A stretch of DNA of 64,000 nucleotides from JAKVBH01 sp049800955 (GTDB taxonomy: Bacteria; Pseudomonadota; Alphaproteobacteria; Rhodobacterales; Rhodobacteraceae). The number at the start of each line of letters is the position of its first letter. Position 1 is the stretch's first letter. The position numbers and the translations under genes are program-made. The stretch spans positions 1,550,001 to 1,614,000 of the forward strand of contig NZ_JBNAGA010000001.1 of the NCBI RefSeq assembly GCF_049800955.1, in the 5' to 3' direction. Below the pieces are notes generated by a model. The model saw only the letters and a list, made by a program, of their open reading frames with translations. It had not been told where the DNA came from and made no database searches. This document shows, in pieces, positions 17,427 to 24,088 of this stretch.

Positions 17427-19391
17427 ATGAAATCCGTTCGTCTGCGCCTTTTGATCATGGCCCTTGCGCCTTTGGTCGTCCTGATGCCGCTGCTGCTATG
17501 GCTCGGCATGTCGCGCTGGACGTCGGATTACGATGAAGTTCTGATCGCCAATGTGGAAAGTGATTTGCGCATTGCAGCTCAATATCTCGATACGATCATG
17601 GACGGGACCGATGCCAATCTGGCCATGGTCGCAGGCTCGAAGGATTTCTCGGATCACGTGGCTCAAAGCTCTGATCTGACGGCATTTCTCGAGCAGAAAC
17701 GCAATGAGCTGGGCCTGGATTTCCTGTATTTTCAGCCGCAAGGCGCGCCCGTGCAGACGCGCAGCTGGCCGGTTGTGGAAAACGCGCTTGCGGGTGCGCG
17801 CGGCACCGTCATCGATATCTTTGAAAACGACGATTTTGCGGCGTTGCCCCCGACGCTGAAAGACCGCGCCCGCATTCAGCTTGTGCCGACAGAAGCGGCG
17901 GTTCCCACGGATCGAAACGTCGAAGATCGCGGCATGGTCGTTCATGCCGCAACGCCCGTGCAATTGCCCGGTGCGACGGGTGCTTTGGTGGGCGGAATCC
18001 TGTTGAACAAAAACCTGCAATTCATTGATACAATTAATGAACTTGTCTATCTCAACGCGGTCACAGGCGGCACACGCCAAGGCACGGCCACACTCTTTCT
18101 CGACGATGTCCGCATCTCGACCAATGTGCGCCTCTTTGACGATGAACGCGCCTTGGGCACCCGGGTCTCGGCGGAAGTCCGGCAAGCGGTTCTGGGGGAT
18201 GGCAAAACATGGCTGGACCGCGCCTTTGTGGTCAATGATTGGTATATCTCCGGCTATCTCCCCATCACCGACAGCTTCGGCGCGCGCGTCGGCATGCTGT
18301 ATGTGGGCTTCAGCGAAGCACCATTTACAAACGCCAAACGCGCGGCCGTCGCAGCCATGCTGGTGGCCTTTTTCGTTGTGCTCATGATCTCTGCGCCCGT
18401 CTTCTTATGGTTGGCAAAGAGCATTTTTGCGCCGCTGGAGCGGATGACCAAGACCATGTCTACCGTGGCGCGCGGCAATCTCAGCGCGCGCAACGGCGAT
18501 GTCGGAACACAAGACGAGGTGGGCATCGTGGCCGCGCATATGGACAGGCTGCTCGACGGCATCGAGGATCGTGACGAGAAATTGCGCGCCTGGGCCCGGG
18601 ATCTGGAGACGCGCGTCGAGGACCGGACACAGGAGCTCAAAGACGCCAATCAAAAGCTGGAAACGACCTACAAGCAATTGGTCATGAACGAAAAACTGGC
18701 TTCAATTGGGGAGATCACCGCCGGTGTGGCACATGAGATCAACAACCCCGTCGCGGTCATTCAGGGCAATGTCGATGTGATCCGCGAAACGCTCGGGGCA
18801 GGAGCCGCGCCCATCAAAACCGAATTGTCGCTGATCGACAGGCAAGTCACGCGGATTGAGGCCATCGTGGGCAAATTGCTGCAATTTGCGCGCCCCAGCG
18901 AATATGCGTCCTCGGCGCAGGTGATCGTCTTGCCGCTTGTCGTGGCGGATTGCCTTGTTCTGGTGGATCACGTGTTCACTCGCGGTCATATCACGGTCAA
19001 GACAGATTTTCACGAAGTGCCCGCGGTCCGCGTTGATACAGGCGAGATGCAGCAGGTCATCATCAACCTTCTGATGAATGCAGCTCAGGCCATGGAGATG
19101 CAGGGAACGCTCTCGCTTACCCTTGAAGCCGCATCCCATGAGGGACGGGCTGGCGCGCGCCTGAGTGTTGCGGATACAGGGCCCGGCGTGCCTGAGGACG
19201 TGCTGAAATCGGTCTTTGATCCGTTCTTCACCACGAAACTCAGCGAGGGCACGGGGCTCGGGCTGTCCATTTCCCAAACGATCATTCAACGGGCCAAGGG
19301 CATGATCTCGGTGGAAAACAAACCCACAGGCGGCGCGATCTTCCATGTCTGGTTGCCTTCTGCGTCCATGGATGAGTTGGCCGCAGAATAA
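17427..19391 (+). CDS. membrane sensor histidine kinase with periplasmic Cache-type domain
   Basis: A 654-aa kinase. Transmembrane segments are near residues 8-28 and 305-332, enclosing a periplasmic sensor of about 275 residues with Cache-like features (e.g. GYLPITDSFGARVGMLYVGFSE before TM2). A HAMP domain follows (330-385), then a coiled coil, HisKA with H436 in GVAHEINNPVAVIQGN and an ATPase domain (NLLMNAAQAM; ADTGPGVP; GTGLGLSIS). This layout is like DctB/NtrB-type kinases. It converges on an NtrC-type regulator gene with a 6-base gap, so the two form a two-component pair next to the FDH operon. Confidence 0.9.
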   Translation: MKSVRLRLLIMALAPLVVLMPLLLWLGMSRWTSDYDEVLIANVESDLRIAAQYLDTIMDGTDANLAMVAGSKDFSDHVAQSSDLTAFLEQKRNELGLDFLYFQPQGAPVQTRSWPVVENALAGARGTVIDIFENDDFAALPPTLKDRARIQLVPTEAAVPTDRNVEDRGMVVHAATPVQLPGATGALVGGILLNKNLQFIDTINELVYLNAVTGGTRQGTATLFLDDVRISTNVRLFDDERALGTRVSAEVRQAVLGDGKTWLDRAFVVNDWYISGYLPITDSFGARVGMLYVGFSEAPFTNAKRAAVAAMLVAFFVVLMISAPVFLWLAKSIFAPLERMTKTMSTVARGNLSARNGDVGTQDEVGIVAAHMDRLLDGIEDRDEKLRAWARDLETRVEDRTQELKDANQKLETTYKQLVMNEKLASIGEITAGVAHEINNPVAVIQGNVDVIRETLGAGAAPIKTELSLIDRQVTRIEAIVGKLLQFARPSEYASSAQVIVLPLVVADCLVLVDHVFTRGHITVKTDFHEVPAVRVDTGEMQQVIINLLMNAAQAMEMQGTLSLTLEAASHEGRAGARLSVADTGPGVPEDVLKSVFDPFFTTKLSEGTGLGLSISQTIIQRAKGMISVENKPTGGAIFHVWLPSASMDELAAE

Positions 19392-19397
19392 CCCGCC

Positions 19398-20738
19398 CTA
19401 CTCCGCCCAACTGGCGCATTTGCGATCAATGGTCTTGCGCGACACGCCGAGCCTGCGCGCCGCTTCAGCGCGATTGCCGCCGCACAGATCCAGAACATGC
19501 AGGATGTGGCGTTGTTCCACCAGTTCCAGAGACTCGATGGCACGGGAGCCGATCACATTGCCAGAGCCCTCGTATTCGCTGGGAAAGGCGCCCAGAATAA
19601 GGGAGCGCTCAATCACATTGCGCAACTCGCGCACATTGCCGGGCCAATCGTGGCGCGCCAGTTTTAACAGGGTCTGATCATCAAGCTCGAGTGCAGGCAC
19701 CCCCAGGGTCGTTGCAAACTGCTGCATGAAGAGGGCTGCCAGCTCGACAATATCCTCGGACCGATCCTGCAAACGGGGCATTGCGACTTGGACGACGTTC
19801 ATCCGGTGGAAGAGATCGGCGCGGAATGTGCCCGCGGCAACGGCCTCGGTCAGATCGGCATTCGTGGCAAAGCAGAACCGCAGATTGAGCGGGATATCGC
19901 GCTCGCCGCCCACAGGCCGGATCCGTTGATCCTCCAGAACGCGGAGCAAGGCAGCCTGAAAGGCCTCCGGCATCTGGGCCACCTCATCGAGAAAGAGTGT
20001 GCCCCCGTCAGCCAGCAGAAATAGCCCCGGCGCACGTGCACCTTCAGGACCCGCAACGCCAAACAGCTCCTGCGCCAGACGGTCTGGCGCAATGGCTGCG
20101 CAATTGATGGCGACGAAGGGCTTCTCCGCACGATCTGACATCGCATGCAGCGTCCGCGCGGCCACTTCCTTGCCCGTGCCGCTTTCTCCCGTGAAGAGAA
20201 CAGGCGTGGGCAGCGGCGCCAGACGGTTGAGCATTTGCCGCACATCCGACAGCGCGGGCGACCGGCCCAGGAGCTGGCCTTGTGACGAGGCGCTCGACAG
20301 CTCATGGCGCAAGAGCGCATTGTCCCGCCGCAAATAGGAGCGATCCAGCGTACGCGAGACCGCGTTCAGGATCTGGTTGGCGCGGAATGGTTTGAGCACG
20401 AAATCATTCACGCCCGCGCGCAATGCTTCAATGGCCGTCTCGACATCGGCGTAAGCCGTGATCAGGATCGTATCGGCATAAAGCCCCATCTTGCGCTGCG
20501 CGCTGACCCAATCCAACCCCCGTTGGCCGGGCATGATATTATCCAGAATGATCAGGTCAAAATGTGCCTCATCGAGACGATTGGCAGCCTCCGCCGGGCT
20601 TGCGGCCTCCATGACACGGCGCGCGCGCGGCTCGAGGATCTTCGTCAGGAAATTGCGCATGCCCGGTTCATCATCCACCACGAGGATGGACGCGCCCGCC
20701 AAGGCAGGGCCGTAATCCTGAAGAACCTCGGAATTCAT
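19398..20738 (-). CDS. NtrC/HupR-type response regulator without GAFTGA
   Basis: A 446-aa regulator: receiver (D66 in LIILDNIMPG, lysine in FVLKPFR), AAA+ domain (Walker A GESGTGKE, Walker B GGTLFLDE, R-finger region FRADLFHRMN) and a Fis-type helix-turn-helix (GGNRAEAARRLGVSRKTIDRK). The loop that normally reads GAFTGA and touches sigma54 is replaced: ELFG is followed by VAGPEGARAPG. The same loss is known in Rhodobacter NtrC and HupR, which act with the housekeeping sigma factor. Its start overlaps the stop of the 42-aa gene (ATGA), which places it at the end of the FDH operon. Confidence 0.9.
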   Translation of the reverse strand: MNSEVLQDYGPALAGASILVVDDEPGMRNFLTKILEPRARRVMEAASPAEAANRLDEAHFDLIILDNIMPGQRGLDWVSAQRKMGLYADTILITAYADVETAIEALRAGVNDFVLKPFRANQILNAVSRTLDRSYLRRDNALLRHELSSASSQGQLLGRSPALSDVRQMLNRLAPLPTPVLFTGESGTGKEVAARTLHAMSDRAEKPFVAINCAAIAPDRLAQELFGVAGPEGARAPGLFLLADGGTLFLDEVAQMPEAFQAALLRVLEDQRIRPVGGERDIPLNLRFCFATNADLTEAVAAGTFRADLFHRMNVVQVAMPRLQDRSEDIVELAALFMQQFATTLGVPALELDDQTLLKLARHDWPGNVRELRNVIERSLILGAFPSEYEGSGNVIGSRAIESLELVEQRHILHVLDLCGGNRAEAARRLGVSRKTIDRKCASWAE

Positions 20739-20863
20739 CCGTCGAGGCGCACATTCGGACTGGAGAAGGTATCCTCAGAGGAGAAGCCCATCTCACCCAG
20801 CGCGAAATACGCGCCTATGCTAATGACAATAATGGCTGCGAACCCTGTCATCATCGCTTTCAT
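20735..20863 (-). CDS. 42-aa predicted single-pass membrane peptide
   Basis: A small gene read directly from the sequence. It starts with ATG at 20863, overlapping the stop of the WD40-cytochrome gene by 4 bases, and ends with a TGA overlapping the start of the response-regulator gene by 3-4 bases. The peptide begins MKAMMTGFAAIIVISIG, continues with a hydrophobic stretch to about residue 22 (AYFAL), then a polar tail rich in S, E and D ending VRLDG. A single membrane helix with a positive N-terminus is predicted. No family is recognised. The double stop-start overlap is strong evidence that it is translated. Possible roles are a subunit or stabiliser of the FDH/cytochrome complex or a link to the regulator. 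Confidence 0.8.
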   Translation of the reverse strand: MKAMMTGFAAIIVISIGAYFALGEMGFSSEDTFSSPNVRLDG

Positions 20864-22143
20864 TTCCCGTCTCCCGTGGTGGCCTCTTTCAAAAAGGCAA
20901 TAAGATCTGCGCGGTCTTGCGGTTTGGCAATGACCTGCATCGGCATCTTGGAACCCGGAATGTAGTGATCCGGGCCTTCGTCGAAAAGGGCGTCAATCGT
21001 GGTCTCGGTCCAGACGATATCGGAGCCGTCTAGAATCTGGGAGTAGCGGTAGCCCTCCAGCGCGCCCGCCCGTCGCCCGAAGACATTGTAAAGCGTTGGA
21101 CCGGCCTTGCGCGAGGGACCGGCATCCAAGGCGTGGCAGATCGAGCATTTGCGCATGAACTGCCGCTCCCCATTGGGCATCTCGTCCGCCGCGCGCAGAA
21201 AAGAGCGCGCGCCGGAAATCCCGGGCTCAAATTCACCCAGAAGCGCGACGGGCCAGCTGTAGGCCACATCATCGAGACCGCCCGCATGGATCGTCTGGCC
21301 GTCCTGCGAAAAGGCAAGCGCCCAAACTGGTCCTTTCCGCGTGGCTTTGAAATCCCGCGCGATACGCCAGTCTTTCGTATCAATGATCATGATGAAGCCT
21401 TCGCCATCGCCCACGGCCAATTGATCTGTCTCAGGATGATGGACCATGGCAAGCACAGGTCGACGATCCAGGGTGAAATCGTGCAGCGGCGCACCGTCTT
21501 TTTGTGAGACGATGCGGGTGCCGCCATCCACCGCGCCATAGGCGATCCAGCCCTGCCCTATCACCAGTTCATTGATGCCGAAACCGTGGTTGACCAGCGG
21601 ATGGGGCGTATCCTCGCCGCTGACGTCAAACTTGCTCAGCCGCCCCTGCGATGTCGCAACGAGAAGTCCCGCTCCCTCCTCCACAAAAGCAATGTCATTG
21701 ACGTTGCCGTTGATGTGCAGCGTGCGGGCAGTGCCCGTTTGCAAAGGCCAAAGGCCAACTGTTCCATCCCAGGAGCCCGAGGCCAACCAACGTCCATCCG
21801 GCGACAACGCCAGCGAGGTGACCTTGCCTTTGTGTCGCCCCAGCACGCGGCCCTGCGGTCCATCCCAGAGCATGACGGCAAAGTCGTCTCCCCCCGAGGC
21901 CAGCTGCCCGTCAGGCAGCGCCAGCAACGCAGTCACGGCAGCGTCATGGCCCTCGAGCCAAGTGGGCGCCCGCCCGTCCCACACTCCCAATGAATTGTCG
22001 AAACTGGCCGTGGCGACCTTGTCGTCCGGTGTCACGGCAAGGCCCATAATGGGGCCACCGTGGCCCTTGAGTGTCGTGAAATCCTGCGCCGCTGCGGCCG
22101 AGGTCATCCCGGCCAACAGCACAGCGATAAGCCGTCCCGCCAC
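20860..22143 (-). CDS. WD40-repeat c-type cytochrome
   Basis: A 427-aa exported protein. A signal peptide (AGRLIAVLLAGMTSAAAAQ) leads into seven or so WD40 blades (LKGHGGPIMGLAVTPDDKVATASFD, LEGHDAAVTALLALPDGQLASGGDD and so on, to about residue 320), then a class I cytochrome c domain with the heme motif CSICH, GPTLYNVFGRRAG and an axial Met in IPGSKMPM. The start is a GTG at 22143, chosen because it gives an immediate signal peptide and has GGAG 9 bases before it. It lies 4 bases after the FDH gamma gene; it may pass electrons between the formate dehydrogenase and periplasmic carriers. Confidence 0.87.
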   Translation of the reverse strand: MAGRLIAVLLAGMTSAAAAQDFTTLKGHGGPIMGLAVTPDDKVATASFDNSLGVWDGRAPTWLEGHDAAVTALLALPDGQLASGGDDFAVMLWDGPQGRVLGRHKGKVTSLALSPDGRWLASGSWDGTVGLWPLQTGTARTLHINGNVNDIAFVEEGAGLLVATSQGRLSKFDVSGEDTPHPLVNHGFGINELVIGQGWIAYGAVDGGTRIVSQKDGAPLHDFTLDRRPVLAMVHHPETDQLAVGDGEGFIMIIDTKDWRIARDFKATRKGPVWALAFSQDGQTIHAGGLDDVAYSWPVALLGEFEPGISGARSFLRAADEMPNGERQFMRKCSICHALDAGPSRKAGPTLYNVFGRRAGALEGYRYSQILDGSDIVWTETTIDALFDEGPDHYIPGSKMPMQVIAKPQDRADLIAFLKEATTGDGK

Positions 22144-22147
22144 CGGG

Positions 22148-23365
22148 TTACTCCGCAGGCGTCGCTGAGGATGGCGCCTCTTTTTCCTTGGCTTTGACCT
22201 CGTCCAGCCAAAGGGAATGGTGCTGGTGCGCCCAGGCTTCATCCACTTCGCCGGAGCCCATGGCATCATAGGCGCCCTCCATCCCGACCGAGCCGATGTA
22301 GATATGCGCGACGATGATGGCCATGAGCACGAAGCTCACGATGGCATGCCAGGCCTGTGCCAATTGCATCTCTTCGTGCGGCGCCAAGGTCGTGGGCAGG
22401 GCGTCCATACCGATCAGCGCCGTGATGCCGAGGTCGTTGAGGACCGCAAAGGTCTTGGCAAAGAGCGGCAATTCAAACGGGAAGAGCAGCGACAGACCAG
22501 AGACGGAGATGGACCCGCCCAACAGAATGCACGACCAGAAGATGATCTTCTGACCGCCGTTGAACTTCTTGGCGGGCGGGTGCTTCTTGCCAATGATGCC
22601 GCCAAATTGCGCAAACCATTTGATATCCGTCCGGTTGGGAATGTTGTGCCAGACCCAGAGGAAGAAGATCATGAAGAGCGAGAGCATAAAGGCCCAGGCC
22701 ACGTTATTATGCACGAATTTCGAAACGGTCAGCAGCCAGGCATTGAACTCCAGCCCCGCCCATGGCGCGATATACTCACGCCCGTATTTCACGAAGAGCC
22801 CCGTAAAGCCCAGCAGGATAAACGAGCCTGCCATAAGCCAATGGGAGAAGCGCTCAATGAATTTGAACCGGGTGACCGTCCGGCCTGTCATGGGCTCGTC
22901 GATCTTGATCCGGCCACGCAGCGCGTAGAAGATCACAAGCGCGACGATGGTTCCCAACAAAAGGTAGCCGCCATAGGTCGCCAGAGGTCCTGACCGGAAT
23001 TCGTACCAGGCCATACCACCGTCCTGCACGAGAACTTTGGCCACATCTCCCCCCGCCGACACGCTGATATCAGCCGTATTGTACCGCAGCGCGCGCCAGA
23101 GGTCGGGGTCCGACGCGCTGCCGCGTATGCCCAACTGCCCCGCCAGATCGCCAGCGGCCGAGGCAGCACTGCCGTCGCCGGTGCGCGGCGCCACTTCTTC
23201 GCCGCGCTGGCGGGCCAGAATGTCTTCCAGCGTCTGCGCACCCCCTGTGGCGGAGCGGTCAATCGGTGCAGGCTCAGTGGCCTCGGTTTCGGATTGCGCC
23301 TGTGCGGAGAGCGGAAGCATCAGGCAGAGGGCAAGATAGCAGAGAAGAGCGCGCATACGGGTCAC
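22148..23365 (-). CDS. fdhC: formate dehydrogenase gamma subunit (cytochrome b556)
   Basis: A 405-aa membrane cytochrome b subunit. After a signal peptide (residues 1-23) there is a periplasmic extension of about 110 residues, then four or five transmembrane helices with heme-ligand histidines (RFSHWLMAGSF, KFVHNNVAW, QLAQAWHAIVSF, VAHIYIGSVGMEGAYDAM). It anchors the alpha-beta dimer and passes electrons from formate to quinone. A GTG at 23365 with GAGG is the likely start; the ATG at 23356 is an alternative. The long N-terminal extension is not in E. coli FdnI (217 aa). Confidence 0.92.
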   Translation of the reverse strand: MTRMRALLCYLALCLMLPLSAQAQSETEATEPAPIDRSATGGAQTLEDILARQRGEEVAPRTGDGSAASAAGDLAGQLGIRGSASDPDLWRALRYNTADISVSAGGDVAKVLVQDGGMAWYEFRSGPLATYGGYLLLGTIVALVIFYALRGRIKIDEPMTGRTVTRFKFIERFSHWLMAGSFILLGFTGLFVKYGREYIAPWAGLEFNAWLLTVSKFVHNNVAWAFMLSLFMIFFLWVWHNIPNRTDIKWFAQFGGIIGKKHPPAKKFNGGQKIIFWSCILLGGSISVSGLSLLFPFELPLFAKTFAVLNDLGITALIGMDALPTTLAPHEEMQLAQAWHAIVSFVLMAIIVAHIYIGSVGMEGAYDAMGSGEVDEAWAHQHHSLWLDEVKAKEKEAPSSATPAE

Positions 23366-23438
23366 GTTGGGATCCTCGATCTGTCAAAATTTATGAGTTT
23401 TGGGGTGCGAGAGCACCGGGTCGCGAGAAAGTAGAAAT

Positions 23439-23462
23439 GGGGCGGGCAATGCTGCCCGCCCC
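23439..23462 (-). other. 10-bp hairpin between fdhB and fdhC
   Basis: A perfect 10-bp GC-rich stem (23439-23448 with 23453-23462) and 4-base loop lies 20 bases after the beta-subunit stop. The minus-strand sequence after it is only mildly U-rich, so it may be an attenuator or message stabiliser that lowers gamma-subunit output. Confidence 0.65.
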
Positions 23463-23482
23463 GTGATCATTATGCAGGACGA

Positions 23483-24076
23483 TTAACCGTCGCGCTGGCC
23501 GTAGGCCGAGCCCCAACCCCAGGCACCGGAGCCGAAGCCGCGGGCCACGACACGCTCGCGGTAGATATTGGCGACAACGTCACCATCACCCGCCAGCAGC
23601 GCCTTGGTGGAGCACATCTCGGCGCAGATCGGCAATTTGCCTTCCGCGATCCGGTTGCGACCATACTTCTGGAACTCCGCTGTGGAATGGGTCTCCTCCG
23701 GGCCACCGGCGCAGAAGGTACATTTGTCCATCTTGCCACGGGAGCCGAAGTTGCCCGCCTGCGGAAATTGCGGCGCGCCGAAGGGGCACGCGTAGAAGCA
23801 ATAACCACAGCCAATGCAGAGATCCTTGGAGTGCAGGACGACGCCTTCTTCGTTTTGATAGAAGCAATCGACCGGGCACACCGCCATACAGGGCGCATCC
23901 GAACAATGCATGCAGGCCACGGAGATCGACCGTTCACCGGGGGAGCCATCATTGATGGTTACCACGCGGCGGCGGTTGATGCCCCAGGGCACCTCATGCT
24001 CGTTCTTGCACGCTGTTACGCAGGCATTGCATTCAATGCAGCGCTCGGCGTCGCAGAGAAACTTTGCTCTTGCCAT
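23483..24076 (-). CDS. fdhB: formate dehydrogenase beta (4Fe-4S) subunit
   Basis: A 197-aa iron-sulfur protein with four cysteine sets of the DMSO-reductase-type electron-transfer subunit: CIECNACVTACKNEHEVPWG, CMHCSDAPCMAVCPVDC, CIGCGYCFYACPFGAPQ and a later CTFCAGG...CAEMC. Four [4Fe-4S] clusters carry electrons from the alpha subunit to the cytochrome b. It has no signal peptide and is exported with the alpha subunit. It starts 12 bases after fdhA. Confidence 0.94.
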   Translation of the reverse strand: MARAKFLCDAERCIECNACVTACKNEHEVPWGINRRRVVTINDGSPGERSISVACMHCSDAPCMAVCPVDCFYQNEEGVVLHSKDLCIGCGYCFYACPFGAPQFPQAGNFGSRGKMDKCTFCAGGPEETHSTAEFQKYGRNRIAEGKLPICAEMCSTKALLAGDGDVVANIYRERVVARGFGSGAWGWGSAYGQRDG

Positions 24077-24088
24077 TCTCTTTCCTCC

